NCBI RefSeq assembly: GCF_007830265.1
Contig: NZ_VLKE01000001.1
Span: 558,001-622,000, forward strand
Length of the DNA stretch: 64,000 bases
Direction of reading: 5' to 3'
Source: Micromonospora olivasterospora
GTDB lineage: Bacteria > Actinomycetota > Actinomycetes > Mycobacteriales > Micromonosporaceae
The notes below the pieces were generated by a model. The model searched no databases. It had not been told where the DNA came from and saw only the letters and a list, made by a program, of their open reading frames with translations. Position 1 is the stretch's first letter; the number at the start of each line of letters is the position of its first letter. The translations under genes and the position numbers were made by a program. Of the stretch, positions 48,008 to 60,330 are shown one piece after another.

Positions 48008-50308
48008 CTACTCCCCCGGGCCGTACGCGGCGGCCGGTGCCCGGCCGCGCATTGGGTCAGTCAGCGACTCTATCCCGGCCCTGCCGACCGGCCGCCGAGC
48101 CTGCCCGTGATCACCCCCATGTCGGCGACGCGGCGGGGTCCGGACGGCCCGGATACCGCGACGCCGCCGACATGGCGGGGACCCGGCGACCCGGACACCC
48201 GACGACGCGCCGCCCGACGCGGCGGGGACCCAGCCACCCGGACACCGCGATGTCGGCGACGTGGCGGGGACCCGGCGACCCGGACACCGCGATGTCGGCG
48301 ACGTGGCGGGGATCAAGCCCCCGGGGCGGGGGCGGGGGCGGGGCGGGGGCGGGGGCGGGGCGGGGGCGGGTGGCGGGGCGGGGGCGTCCGCGTCCGGGTT
48401 GAGCGCCGCCATGATCGCCTCTGCGGTGCGCCGGCCGACGCCCGGCACCTCGGTGATCTCCTCCACCGACGCCGCCGCGAGCCGCTTGAGCGAGCCGAAG
48501 TGCCGCAGCAGCGCCTTGCGCCGCACCTCCCCCAGCCCGGGGATGTTGTCCAGCGCCGAGGCCGTCATCCGCTTGGACCGCCGCTGCCGGTGGAACGTGA
48601 TGGCGAACCGGTGCGCCTCGTCGCGGACGCGTTGCAGCAGGTAGAGCGCCTCGGAGGTGCGCGGCAGGATCACCGGGAAGTCGTCGTCGGGCAGCCACAC
48701 CTCCTCCAGCCGCTTGGCCAGCCCACACAGCGCCACGTCGTCGACGCCCAGCTCGGCCAGCGCCTGGGCGGCCGCCGCGACCTGGGGCGGGCCGCCGTCG
48801 ACCACCACCAACTGCGGCGGGTACGCGAACTTCCGCGGCCGGCCCGTCGTGGGGTCAATGCCCGGGCGGTCCGGGTCGGCGGCGGTCTCCTCGCCGATCT
48901 CGCCGGTCTCGGCGCGCGCGTCGAGGTAGCGGGCGAAGCGCCGGCGCAGCACCTCGGACATGGCGGACAGGTCGTCGGTGGCGCCCCGGACGATGAACCG
49001 CCGGTACTCGCTCTTGCGGGGCAGGCCGTCCTCGAAGACGACCATGCTGGCCACGACGTCGGTGCCCTGGATCTGGGAGACGTCGAAGCACTCGATGCGC
49101 AGCGGCGTGGTGCGCATGCCCAGGGCCTCGCCGATCTCGTCGAGTGCCCGGCTGCGGGTGGTCAGGTCGCCGGCCCGCCTGAGCTTGTGCCGGGCGAGGG
49201 CGTCCTTCGCGTTGCGCTCCACCGTCTCCAGCAGCGCCCGCTTGTCGCCGCGCTGCGGCACCCGCAGCGACACCCGGCTGCCCCGGCGGCCCGACAGCCA
49301 GTCGGCGAGCGCGTCGGCGTCGCCGGGCAGGGCGGGCACCAACATCTCGCGGGGCACGTCGGCCTCGCCCTGCTCGCCGCCGTACACCTGGGTGCAGAAG
49401 TGGTGCACGAGGTCGCCGGTGGTCAGGTCCTCGGTCTTCTCCACCACCCAGCCGCGCTGGCCGCGGACCCGGCCGTCGCGGACGTGGAACACCTGCACGG
49501 CCGCTTCGAGGGGGTCGTCGGCGAACGCGACGACGTCGGCGTCGGTGCCGTCGCCGAGCACCACTGTCTGCTTCTCCATGGCCCGCCGCAGCGCCGCGAC
49601 GTCGTCGCGCAGCCGGGCGGCCCGCTCGAACTCCAACTGCTCGCTGGCCTCGGCCATCTCGCGTTCGAGCCGGCGGACCATGGTGTCGGTGCGCCCGGCC
49701 ATGAAGTCGCAGAACCCGTCGACGATCCCGCGATGCTCCTCGGCGGTGACGCTGCCCACGCAGGGCGCGGAGCACTTGCCGATGTAGCCCAACAGGCAGG
49801 GCCGGCCGACCTGCCCGGCCCGCTTGAACACCCCCGACGAGCACGTCCGCGCCGGGAAGACCCGCAGCAGCAGGTCGAGCGTCTCGCGGATGGCCCACGC
49901 ATGCGAGTACGGCCCGAAGTAGCGCACCCCCTTGCGCTTCGCGCCGCGCATCACCTGCAGCCGCGGGAACTCCTCGTCGAGGGTGACGGCCAGGTACGGG
50001 TACGACTTGTCGTCGCGGTAGCGGACGTTGAACCTCGGGTCGTACTGCTTGATCCAGGTGTATTCGAGCTGGAGGGCCTCGACCTCCGTGCCGACGGTGA
50101 CCCAGTCGACCGACTCGGCGGTGGTCACCATCTGCTGGGTGCGCTGGTGCAGCCCCCACAGGTCGGCGAAGTAGGAGTTGAGCCGGCTGCGCAGGTTCTT
50201 CGCCTTGCCGACGTAGATCACCCGGCCGGTGCCGTCGCGGAACCGGTAGACCCCCGGGGACTCGGGAATGGTGCCGGGCGCGGGGCGGTAGGTCGAGGGG
50301 TCTGCCAC
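48008..50308 (-). CDS. uvrC: Excinuclease ABC subunit C with an abnormal C-terminal extension
   Basis: 766 residues. GIY-YIG nuclease start [25 protein letters not shown], Cys-rich middle ([15 protein letters not shown]), UVR motif region [18 protein letters not shown], the RNase H-type endonuclease [10 protein letters not shown], and paired helix-hairpin-helix ([35 protein letters not shown]). The normal protein should end near residue 640. About 125 further residues are Pro/Arg/Ser-rich and encoded by GC-rich tandem repeats. The GTG at 50308 gives [21 protein letters not shown]. Confidence 0.92.
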   Translation of the reverse strand: MADPSTYRPAPGTIPESPGVYRFRDGTGRVIYVGKAKNLRSRLNSYFADLWGLHQRTQQMVTTAESVDWVTVGTEVEALQLEYTWIKQYDPRFNVRYRDDKSYPYLAVTLDEEFPRLQVMRGAKRKGVRYFGPYSHAWAIRETLDLLLRVFPARTCSSGVFKRAGQVGRPCLLGYIGKCSAPCVGSVTAEEHRGIVDGFCDFMAGRTDTMVRRLEREMAEASEQLEFERAARLRDDVAALRRAMEKQTVVLGDGTDADVVAFADDPLEAAVQVFHVRDGRVRGQRGWVVEKTEDLTTGDLVHHFCTQVYGGEQGEADVPREMLVPALPGDADALADWLSGRRGSRVSLRVPQRGDKRALLETVERNAKDALARHKLRRAGDLTTRSRALDEIGEALGMRTTPLRIECFDVSQIQGTDVVASMVVFEDGLPRKSEYRRFIVRGATDDLSAMSEVLRRRFARYLDARAETGEIGEETAADPDRPGIDPTTGRPRKFAYPPQLVVVDGGPPQVAAAAQALAELGVDDVALCGLAKRLEEVWLPDDDFPVILPRTSEALYLLQRVRDEAHRFAITFHRQRRSKRMTASALDNIPGLGEVRRKALLRHFGSLKRLAAASVEEITEVPGVGRRTAEAIMAALNPDADAPAPPPAPAPPPPPPRPRPRPGGLIPATSPTSRCPGRRVPATSPTSRCPGGWVPAASGGASSGVRVAGSPPCRRRRGIRAVRTPPRRRHGGDHGQARRPVGRAGIESLTDPMRGRAPAAAYGPGE
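48117..48313. repeat. 42-bp tandem repeat within the 3' end of uvrC
   Basis: Degenerate copies of a unit containing GTCGGCGACGTGGCGGGGA; the two clearest start at 48249 and 48291, 42 bases apart. Being 14 codons long, the repeat keeps frame and adds a [18 protein letters not shown] peptide per unit to UvrC. Confidence 0.75.
48318..48385. repeat. G-rich low-complexity tract
   Basis: Runs of GGGG(G)C on the plus strand, Pro/Arg codons of uvrC on the minus strand. Could form G-quadruplexes and is prone to slippage and sequencing error. Confidence 0.7.
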
Positions 50309-50690
50309 GCCCGCAAGCCTAGTCCGCACTCCCGACAGCCCCCGCCCGTCGACCCTTCGACCACGCCGGGCCGGCAGGAATGGGTGGCGCGCCAATCAGC
50401 GCCGGAGTCATGAACCATTGACATGAACAGCTTTATTGACATAGTTTTCGATCACGGAAACGATTGCTCACCTCCGCCTGACCACCCGCGCTAATACCTT
50501 CCGCCAGCCGGCTCTCGCAAGCGTGAGTGGGGTCCGGGACACCGGCCCGGACCCCCCAGACCGCTCGCCGGCACGCGTCCCTTTCCTCGTTCACGGCGAT
50601 TCGTCAACAATTCGTCATCGACGCCCGCGCAGAACTCGGGATTGCATACAAATTGTCTTCCGCTTGCCGCCCTCGCCGAATTCGGGAGGC
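50309..50690. other. Intergenic region between uvrC and the Rieske gene
   Basis: 382 bases. Holds an A/T-richer stretch (about 50405-50470) with two TTGACA hexamers 18 bases apart on the plus strand (50418-50423, 50436-50441), and the hairpin at 50529-50555. The uvrC promoter is expected here on the minus strand. No gene seen. Confidence 0.5.
50529..50555 (-). terminator. Probable terminator of the Rieske lipoprotein gene
   Basis: Perfect 10-base stem (50529-50538, 50546-50555) with a 7-base loop, about 135 bases past the stop of the Rieske gene. Confidence 0.5.
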
Positions 50691-51149
50691 TCAGGCGAGC
50701 GAGATCTGGTCCCCCTCGACCTTGATGCTCTTCGGTTCGAGCGGCCTGGTGGCTGGGCCGCCCTTCACCGAACCGTCAGCAATCGAGAACTTGCTGAAGT
50801 GGCAGGTGCAGTTGATGGTGCCGCCGTCGACGTTCGACACGGGGCACTGCTGGTGGGTGCAGATCGGGACGAACCCCTTGAACTCGCCGGCCACGGGCTG
50901 GGTGACGACCACGCCCTTGCTGGCGTAGATCACGCCGCCGCCCACCGGGATGTCGCTGGTGCGGGCGAGCGCGCCGGTCGAGTCGCCGCCGCCGGGGGTC
51001 GCCGTGGTCGCCGTGGTCGCCTGGCCGCCGTCGGTATCGTCTCCGCCGCAGGCCGACAGGACGACCGCCGCGCCCACCGCCCCGGCTCCGGCGAGCAGCG
51101 CCCGCCGCGTCCGAGTGCCCGGCCCGGTCTGCGCCTGCTCGTCACTCAT
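50691..51149 (-). CDS. Secreted Rieske 2Fe-2S lipoprotein (Tat signal)
   Basis: 152 residues. The start has a twin-arginine motif (TRTRRALLAG), a hydrophobic stretch and a lipobox ending LSAC-G near residue 38, so it is probably exported folded by Tat and lipid-anchored. After a Thr/Gly-rich linker comes a Rieske domain with C-T-H-Q-Q-C and C-T-C-H-F-S, the two Cys-His pairs of the cluster. Likely an electron-transfer protein on the outer face of the membrane. Partner unknown. ATG at 51149. Confidence 0.87.
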   Translation of the reverse strand: MSDEQAQTGPGTRTRRALLAGAGAVGAAVVLSACGGDDTDGGQATTATTATPGGGDSTGALARTSDIPVGGGVIYASKGVVVTQPVAGEFKGFVPICTHQQCPVSNVDGGTINCTCHFSKFSIADGSVKGGPATRPLEPKSIKVEGDQISLA

Positions 51150-51320
51150 CTGTGCCCCTCTCCTCAGCGCGGCCGCAGTCGTACGGCCCACCGTCATGCA
51201 CGCACAACTGTGCCGGACGGTTCACCTGTCGCCCATGCGGACACCCCGGCCCTTTGCCGCACGATTGGCGGAGAAATGGGCGAAAGGCGGGACGACCCCG
51301 CCCCTCGCCCGGCTGTCGAC

Positions 51321-54263
<2,943 letters not shown>

Positions 54264-54708
54264 TGTCCGTGTACTCCCGGGTGAGAAAGAGGAGGAGGAT
54301 CTGTCCGCTCCGGGGAGGTCCGGGGGATTCCGGGACGGCCCGGAGCGGTTGTGCGGACGCAGAAGAAGCGCCTCGGCAACTCTAGCCCCGAGGTACGACA
54401 ACTTTCCGCGCCGGCACATTCCCCCAGCTCACCCCGGTCGCGCCGGACCCAGCCCGACCCGCGCGGCACCTGCCCCGGTCACTGACGGCGGGCCCACCAG
54501 GTGGGCGCGCCGACGCCGCCCGGATGCCTCGCCCGCGTCGTCCGGGGATCGGGTACGCCGCGCCACCCGGTCAAGATCCGCGCAGTTTCCCGGAAACTGT
54601 GGCCTGCCGACGCACCAAGGCCACAGTCTCCGGGAAGTTGTCCAGATCTTGGAGCTCGCGCCGGCCACGCGAGGCGGCGCCGGCCGCCGCCGCCTCTCGA
54701 TCTTTGCG
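54264..54708. other. Intergenic region upstream of uvrA
   Basis: 445 bases without a gene. Near uvrA is a 10-base inverted repeat (54305-54314, 54339-54348). Further out is the large palindrome at 54572-54652, which follows rsgA. The middle (54350-54570) shows nothing recognisable. Confidence 0.55.
54572..54652. repeat. Large imperfect palindrome between rsgA and uvrA
   Basis: Two 34-base arms (54572-54605 and about 54618-54651), 28 of 34 positions complementary, 12-base loop. The arms begin CAAGATC and include TTCCCGG and ACTGTGGCCT. It lies past the stop of rsgA and may act as a terminator. Dispersed-palindrome character like 30673-30748. Confidence 0.6.
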
Positions 54709-55760
54709 TCAGGGGCGGGCGGTGCGGCGCCGCCCGCCGCGCCAGCCGCCCCGGCGTTCCGCGGCCGGCCGGGCCTCCCGGCGCCGGGTCTCGTACGCCA
54801 CCTCGCGCTGCAGCTTGCGCCAGTTGTCGTACCGGCGGACGCTGAGCTCGCCCGCGGCCAGGGCGTCGAGGACCGCGCAGCCCGGCTCCGCCTCGTGCGA
54901 GCAGTCGGCGTACCGGCAGCCGGCGGCCAGCTCGGCGATGTCGGCGAAGGCCCGGTCCAGCCCGGCCGAGCCGTCGAGCAGGCCGACCGCCCGTACCCCC
55001 GGGGTGTCCAGCACCGCGCCCCGCCGGGCACCGGGACCAACGCCCGCCAGGTGGTGGTGTGCCGGCCCTTGCCGTCGACCCGGCGGATCGCCTGGGTCGG
55101 CATCACCACCGCCCCGGCCAGGGCGTTGACCAGGCTCGACTTGCCCGCCCCGGACGGGCCGAGCAGGCCGAGGGTGCGCCCCGGGGCGACCCACTCCCGC
55201 AGCGGGTCGAGGCCGACGCCCCGCTCCGCGCTGACCGGCAGCACCGGCACGCCGGGGGCGACCCCGGCGAGCTGCCGGGCGATCGCCGCCGGATCGGCGG
55301 CCAGGTCGGCCTTGGTGAGCACCACCAGCGGCGTGGCGCCCGACTCGTGGGCCAGGGACAGCAGTCGCTCGATGCGGGCGACGTCCGGCTCGGGGTGCAC
55401 CGGCTCGACCACGGCGGCGGCGTCGAGGTTGGCGGCGAGCACCTGCCCGCTGGCGTCCTTGCCAGCGGTGCGGCGCACCAGCGCGGTGCGCCGCGGCAGC
55501 ACCGCCTCCACGGTCACCGGGCCGTCCGGCCAGGTACGCAGCAGCACCCAGTCGCCCGCGCAGGGCAGCCGGGTCAGATCCCGGGCGGCGGCGGCCAGCA
55601 CCGCCGCGCCGAGGGTGGCCCGCACGGGCCCGTCGGCGTCGAGCACGGTGCACACGCCCCGGTCGACCCGGGCCACCCGGCCCGGGCGCTGGTCGGTGCG
55701 CCGGCGTACGTGGACCGCCCGCTCGGCGTCCCAGCCGAGGTCGGTCAGATCGATGGTCAT
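54709..55760 (-). pseudogene. rsgA: Ribosome small-subunit GTPase RsgA, one-base frameshift
   Basis: The frame from the ATG at 55760 gives an OB-fold domain, then the circularly permuted GTPase: VVLTKADL (G4), GLLGPSGAGKSSLVNAL (G1), QAIRRVDGKGRHTTTWRALV. It then shifts. A second frame continues with AVLDTPGVRAVGLLDG (G3) and the zinc region CRYADCSHEAEPGCAVLDAL to the stop at 54709. One added base in the CCCC run at 55019-55022 restores a single 350-residue protein (1053 bases). Since RsgA matures 30S subunits and is usually kept, a sequencing error is a good alternative. Confidence 0.8.
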
Positions 55761-55939
55761 GCAAACCTCATCGGTGTCGAAGGAAGCGGTGCTGCGACGC
55801 GCGTGCCACGACCCGCATGGGCACCACCTCCTCCGACGCCCCGACTGCCGCCTACCGACCCCGACGGTAGGTGGCCCGCCGACGCGCCGAAAGCGATTTC
55901 CACGACGACGCCGGAGCGGCGGGACGTTAGGGTCGGTGC

Positions 55940-56656
55940 GTGACCTCGGATCCGCTGCTGCTGACCGGCGAGGTGGACGGCGCCACGGCCCGCCTGCTGG
56001 CGACCGCGGCGGCCCTCGACGCGGCGGGCGTCGCCGCGCCGTCCCTGCTGCCCGGCTGGACCCGCGGGCACGTGCTCACCCACCTGGCCCGCAACGCCGA
56101 CGCGCTGGTCAACCTGCTCACCGCCGCGCGCACCGGCGAGCGGATCCCGATGTACGCCAGCGCCGACGCCCGGTCCGCCGACATCGAGGCCGGGGCGCCC
56201 CGGCCGCCCGCCACGCACCTGGACGACCTGCGCCGCACGGCGGACCGGTTCGCCGAGGCGGTCGCCGCGATGCCGGTCGAGGCGTGGGCGGCCACCGTGC
56301 AGACCCGCCGCGGCCCGTGGCCGGCGGCCATGCTGGTCTGGGGCCGGCTGCGCGAGGTCGAGGTGCACCACGTGGACCTGGCCGCCGGATACCGGCCGAC
56401 CGACTGGCCGGAGGCGTTCGCCCACCGGCTGCTGCACGAGGTGGCCGCCGGCCTGGGCGAACGGCCCGACGCGCCGGCCATGGTGCTGCGCTTCGACGGC
56501 ACCCGCCACGAGCTGGCCGTCGGCGACCCCGCCGGGGCGCCCACGATCACCGGCCCCGCCCCCGAGCTCGCCGCGTGGCTGATCGGCCGCAGCGGCGGCG
56601 AGCGGCTCGCCGTCCTCCCCGACGGTCCCCTGCCGGCCCCACCGGAATGGATATAG
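55940..56656 (+). CDS. MDMPI-fold, maleylpyruvate isomerase family mycothiol-dependent enzyme
   Basis: 238 residues of the DinB/MDMPI four-helix fold. PSLLPGWTRGHVLTHLARNADAL near residue 35 and LREVEVHHVDLAAGY near 140 carry the metal-binding His. The C-terminal domain TITGPAPELAAWLIGRSGGERL is typical. Family members are mycothiol-dependent isomerases or transferases; the substrate here is unknown. GTG start at 55940. Nine bases before the MBL-fold gene, so likely one transcript. Confidence 0.82.
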   Translation: MTSDPLLLTGEVDGATARLLATAAALDAAGVAAPSLLPGWTRGHVLTHLARNADALVNLLTAARTGERIPMYASADARSADIEAGAPRPPATHLDDLRRTADRFAEAVAAMPVEAWAATVQTRRGPWPAAMLVWGRLREVEVHHVDLAAGYRPTDWPEAFAHRLLHEVAAGLGERPDAPAMVLRFDGTRHELAVGDPAGAPTITGPAPELAAWLIGRSGGERLAVLPDGPLPAPPEWI

Positions 56657-56664
56657 GACACCGA

Positions 56665-57318
56665 ATGACCTACAGCGGAGACGTGACCCCCGGCGGCGCG
56701 CCGGCGGTACGCGAGCTCGACCGGCTCACCATCACCAAGCTCTCGGTGGGGCCGATGGACAACAACGCCTACCGGCTGCGCTGCCGGTCCACCGGCGAGC
56801 AGGTGCTCGTCGACGCGGCCAACGAGGCGCCGCGGCTGCTGGAGTTGGTCGGCGACGGGGGCCTGGCCGCCGTGGTGACCACCCACCAGCACATGGACCA
56901 CTGGGTGGCGCTGGAGGAGGTGGTCGCCAAGACCGGCGCCCGCCCGCTGGTGCACGCCGACGATGCCGCCGGCCTGCCGATCGAGGCGGAGACGCTGTCC
57001 GACGGCGACACGGTGGCCGTCGGCGACTGCGCGCTGGAGGTGATCCACCTGCGGGGCCACACCCCGGGCTCGATCGCCCTGCTCTACCGGGACCCGGCGG
57101 GCACCCCCCACCTGTTCACCGGTGACAGCCTGTTCCCGGGCGGGGTGGGCAACACCGACCGGGACCCGGAGCGCTTCGGGCAGCTCATCGACGACGTCGA
57201 GCACCGGCTGTTCGACCGGCTGCCCGACGACACCTGGTTCTACCCCGGCCACGGCGGGGACAGCACGCTCGGCGCGGAGCGCCCCTCGCTGCCGCAGTGG
57301 CGGGCGCGCGGCTGGTGA
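56665..57318 (+). CDS. Metallo-beta-lactamase-fold hydrolase (glyoxalase II-like)
   Basis: 217 residues. Metal motif T-H-Q-H-M-D-H near residue 73, LRGHTPGSIALLY, FTGDSLFPGGVGNTD and the last His in FYPGHGGDS. Resembles hydroxyacylglutathione hydrolase-like proteins; in mycothiol-using bacteria similar enzymes may cleave mycothiol thioesters, which fits the MDMPI-type gene just upstream. ATG at 56665 follows AGGACA. Confidence 0.85.
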   Translation: MTYSGDVTPGGAPAVRELDRLTITKLSVGPMDNNAYRLRCRSTGEQVLVDAANEAPRLLELVGDGGLAAVVTTHQHMDHWVALEEVVAKTGARPLVHADDAAGLPIEAETLSDGDTVAVGDCALEVIHLRGHTPGSIALLYRDPAGTPHLFTGDSLFPGGVGNTDRDPERFGQLIDDVEHRLFDRLPDDTWFYPGHGGDSTLGAERPSLPQWRARGW

Positions 57319-57357
57319 GACGGGCGCGCGCCCGCCAGGCGACCCGGGTTTCGCCGC

Positions 57358-57972
57358 TCAGGCGACCGTGGTGACGGCGCGCAGCCGGCGGCGGGCGCCG
57401 AACAGCACCACACCGGCCAGCAGCAGACCGAGCGCCGTGGTGACCAGCATCGGCGACGCGCCGCCGGGCAGCAGCCCGGCCAGCGACCGGGACAGGCTGC
57501 CCAGGGCCACGTAGACGCCGGCCCACGCCGCGGCACCGACCGTCGCGCAGGCCAGGAACCGCGCGTACGACATGCGCAGGCCGCCCGCCGCCAGCGGCAG
57601 CAGCGCGTTGAACACCGGCAGGAACGGCGCGACCAGCACCATCCGCCCCCCGCCCCGGCGCAGGATGGCCTCGGCGGCGGCCCAGCGGGGCTCGCCGATC
57701 CAGCCGCCGACGCGGCTGTGGCGCAGCCGGTCGCCGTACCGCCGGCCGGCGAGGAAGGTCAACGACCAGCCGGCCAGGCAGCCGGCGACCACGGCGGCGA
57801 CGATGGCCGCCCCGGTGGCCGGTCGCCCGACGGCGACCGCGGCAAGGACCGCGACGTCGCCGGGGACCAGCACCCCCAGCAGCGGTACGGCGTCGAAGAG
57901 CATCACCACCCCGAGCACCCCCAGCATCAGGGTGGTGGGAAGCTCGCCGACCTGGGCCGTCCAATCCGCCAT
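57358..57972 (-). CDS. DedA family membrane protein
   Basis: 204 residues with five or six membrane segments. The DedA signatures are [16 protein letters not shown] near residue 35, [17 protein letters not shown], and [24 protein letters not shown] near 120, which contains the re-entrant loop with Pro. DedA proteins move lipid carriers or keep membrane homeostasis. Convergent with the MBL gene; the 12-base palindrome core at 57322-57333 lies between them. Confidence 0.83.
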   Translation of the reverse strand: MADWTAQVGELPTTLMLGVLGVVMLFDAVPLLGVLVPGDVAVLAAVAVGRPATGAAIVAAVVAGCLAGWSLTFLAGRRYGDRLRHSRVGGWIGEPRWAAAEAILRRGGGRMVLVAPFLPVFNALLPLAAGGLRMSYARFLACATVGAAAWAGVYVALGSLSRSLAGLLPGGASPMLVTTALGLLLAGVVLFGARRRLRAVTTVA

Positions 57973-58049
57973 GTCCGTACGCTATGGCCGCACCGGCGGC
58001 GCGGACATCCGGTCCGATCCCCCACCGGTCCCTGATTCCACCTCAGGGT

Positions 58050-58754
58050 TCACCCCAGACCCGCGGTGTCACCCGCCGGGCGCAGCACCTCCACCCGACG
58101 CAGGGGGGAGTCGACGCTGGGTTCGGTGGTGGGCACCCGGTAACTGGTCACCACGTCGAGGCTGTCCCGGGGCAGATGGTTGCGGCCCGGGTCGCCGACC
58201 AGCACCTGACCGCCGCGGGCGACGGCGCGCCGCAGGAACGGCAGCACCCGGCCGGCCAACTCCCGGTCGTAGAAGACGTCCCCGGCGACCAGCAGGTCCG
58301 CGTCGCCGCCGTCGCTGTCGAGCAGGTCGTCGACGCTGGTGGCGACGGCGACCCCGTTGGCCCGGGCGTTGACCGTCACCGCGGCGACGGCGTACGGGTC
58401 GATGTCGTTCGCGACCACCCGGGCCGCGCCCGTCAGCGCGGCGGCGATCGCCACCAGTCCCGAGCCGGCCGCCAGGTCGAGCACCCGGCGGCCGGCGGCG
58501 AGCCGGGGATGGTCGAGCAGGTGTCGGGCCAGGGCCTGCCCGCCGGCCCACGCGGACGCCCAGTACGGCGGGGGGAGGCTGTGCCCCGCGGCCGCCTCCA
58601 TCCGGGCCCACCAGACGATCGCGTCCTCCGCGAGGTGCAGCCGCACCTCGGGGACGAACGGGGTGCGGACCAGCCGGAGCCGGTCCAGCCCGGCACCGGG
58701 CGCGTCGATCTCCCGCTCCAGATCGGTCAGGGCGGCGGCTGCGGGACCCCTCAT
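58050..58754 (-). CDS. Class I SAM-dependent methyltransferase
   Basis: 234 residues. SAM motif [20 protein letters not shown], acidic loop [11 protein letters not shown], and [21 protein letters not shown] resemble the protein-lysine methyltransferase group that includes ETFB-KMT and Prm[21 protein letters not shown] before motif I is typical of that group. Target unknown. Start by ATG at 58754; an in-frame ATG at 58766 is equally possible, neither with a clear ribosome binding site. Confidence 0.8.
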   Translation of the reverse strand: MRGPAAAALTDLEREIDAPGAGLDRLRLVRTPFVPEVRLHLAEDAIVWWARMEAAAGHSLPPPYWASAWAGGQALARHLLDHPRLAAGRRVLDLAAGSGLVAIAAALTGAARVVANDIDPYAVAAVTVNARANGVAVATSVDDLLDSDGGDADLLVAGDVFYDRELAGRVLPFLRRAVARGGQVLVGDPGRNHLPRDSLDVVTSYRVPTTEPSVDSPLRRVEVLRPAGDTAGLG

Positions 58755-58946
58755 CCGGGCAAGCATGCCGTAGCCGGCCGCGATCCGGAGGGGTTTCCCC
58801 CGGGCCGCGCCCAACCGGACAGTTTCGGCGCATGGCCTACGGCACTTCGCCCAGCAGACCCGCCTTTCGCCCGTTACTGTCGAGGAAGTACAGGGCGATC
58901 ATCGGCCGGCGGTCGGTGGTCTCCCGCATGGAACAGGGAGAGATGC

Positions 58947-59150
58947 ATGGCAACCGGCACGGTCAAGTGGTTCAACTCGGAAAAGGGCTTCGGCTTCATC
59001 GAGCAGGACGGCGGGGGCCCGGACGTGTTCGTCCACTACTCGGCCATCCAGAGCGGCGGTTACCGGGAGCTGACCGAGGGCCAGAAGGTCGAGTTCGAGG
59101 TGATCCAGGGGCAGAAGGGCCCGCAGGCGGACAACGTCCGCCCGATGTAG
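58947..59150 (+). CDS. Cold-shock protein
   Basis: 67 residues, a single [18 protein letters not shown] (RNP1) and DVFVHYSAI (RNP2). Nucleic-acid chaperone. Slightly unusual is the Gly triplet before PDVFVH. GGGAGAG precedes the ATG at 58947. Confidence 0.95.
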   Translation: MATGTVKWFNSEKGFGFIEQDGGGPDVFVHYSAIQSGGYRELTEGQKVEFEVIQGQKGPQADNVRPM

Positions 59151-59157
59151 CCCGTGC

Positions 59158-59186
59158 CGGCGGCGGCCGTCAACGGGCCGCCGCCG
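59158..59186. terminator. Bidirectional terminator after the cold-shock gene
   Basis: Perfect 11-base stem (59158-59168, 59176-59186), 7-base loop, between convergent genes. Confidence 0.7.
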
Positions 59187-59197
59187 ATGCCGGGTCG

Positions 59198-60067
59198 TCA
59201 GGCGGCCAGCCGCTTGGCGATCTCGTCGGCCACCTCCTTGGCCACGGTCGGCGGCAGTGCCGCGGCGATCTTCTCCGGGGTCAGCGTGGCCAGCACCCCG
59301 GCCACGATGGCCTGCTCATCGGTGAAGTCCTTGTTGGACAGCGCGGTGAGCTGGGCGATGGCGGCGTCCAGCCGCAGCATCGTGTAGTCCAGCTTGGCCA
59401 CCAGGCTGTTGCTTGCGGTGGCCGGTCCGGTGCCGTCCGGGTCGACCTTGCGGCCCATGCTGTTGCCGCCGCTGAACAGCCCGACGTACACCTGGTGGAT
59501 CTCGTTCTCGGCCTGCGCGCTCATGTCGTCCCCCTGAATGAGTCCGATGGTGGTCAGGTAGCGGCGGAACAGCGGGGTCTGGTCCCGGCCCGCCTTGGTG
59601 GAGTCGCGGAAGAAGCTGAAGTGGGTGTGCGTCAGGTGGGAACTGGGCCCGGTGCTCCGCTTGCCGAGCCGGTCCCACCGCTTGACGACCCTGCCGTCCG
59701 GGGAGTAGATGATCTCGCGGATGTCCCGGGTGTCGGCCGCGCCGGCGGCGCACTCGCCGACGCACCAGACGGAGAACGAACGCAGGTCGTGGGTACGACC
59801 GCCGGCCGCGACCGTGAACATGCCGACGTCCACGGCGGACGCGTCGAGCGTCAGTCCGGAGCGGTCCCGCGTCGACTCCACGACGGAGTAGTCGCCGTCC
59901 ACGACGCGGTCGGAGCCGCAGTGGTAGCCGCCGAGGTGCTGGGCGTCCCCGACGATGCCGACCTCGTCCGGTTCCAGGTCCTGCGGGCGCGAGACGTCCG
60001 GGTCGACGTTGAGGTGGGTGAGCAGGAAACTTCGGACTGCCAGAAGATTCGCCGGGGCCCGGGTCAT
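59198..60067 (-). CDS. Uncharacterised protein, possible peptidase-like domain
   Basis: 289 residues. I do not recognise a named family with confidence. The N-terminal 170 residues contain GGYHCGSDRV, LDASAVDVGMF and SHLTHTHFSFF. The order His, Asp, His-x-His recalls M15-type zinc D,D-peptidases, as in phage lysins; this is a guess from spacing. The C-terminal part is a helical segment (SNSLVAKLDYTMLRLDAAIAQL) with a conserved-looking DEIAKRLAA end. No signal peptide. AAGGGGGG precedes the ATG at 60067. Phage-associated origin is possible. Confidence 0.55.
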   Translation of the reverse strand: MTRAPANLLAVRSFLLTHLNVDPDVSRPQDLEPDEVGIVGDAQHLGGYHCGSDRVVDGDYSVVESTRDRSGLTLDASAVDVGMFTVAAGGRTHDLRSFSVWCVGECAAGAADTRDIREIIYSPDGRVVKRWDRLGKRSTGPSSHLTHTHFSFFRDSTKAGRDQTPLFRRYLTTIGLIQGDDMSAQAENEIHQVYVGLFSGGNSMGRKVDPDGTGPATASNSLVAKLDYTMLRLDAAIAQLTALSNKDFTDEQAIVAGVLATLTPEKIAAALPPTVAKEVADEIAKRLAA

Positions 60068-60330
60068 CGGAGCCCCCCTTTCGTACGCTGGGGAGACCGG
60101 GCAGGCGGTCACGCCGCGTGAGGAGTCGCGGGTCCGGCGCCGAGCCCGACCGGGTGCTGCACGGCGCCGGGCGATTGACCCAACGGTAACCGGGGCTCTG
60201 AACGTTTTACCAGCTCAGGGTGCGGTTTTTCGGATAGGGCAAAGGCGCGCCGGGCTCGGGCCAGGCACTCGTGGACAGTCGCCTGAGCGAGCGGAGCACC
60301 CCGCCGTACACATCGGATAGTTATCGGCGG

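Noticed and set aside
48318..48385. G-quadruplex switch controlling uvrC
   Set aside because: The G-runs could fold, but they lie inside a coding repeat and such tracts arise by slippage; no regulatory evidence.
47111..50413. Plus-strand frame of 1100 codons opposite rapZ and uvrC
   Set aside because: Shadow of well-supported genes on the other strand; no recognisable domain and biased composition.
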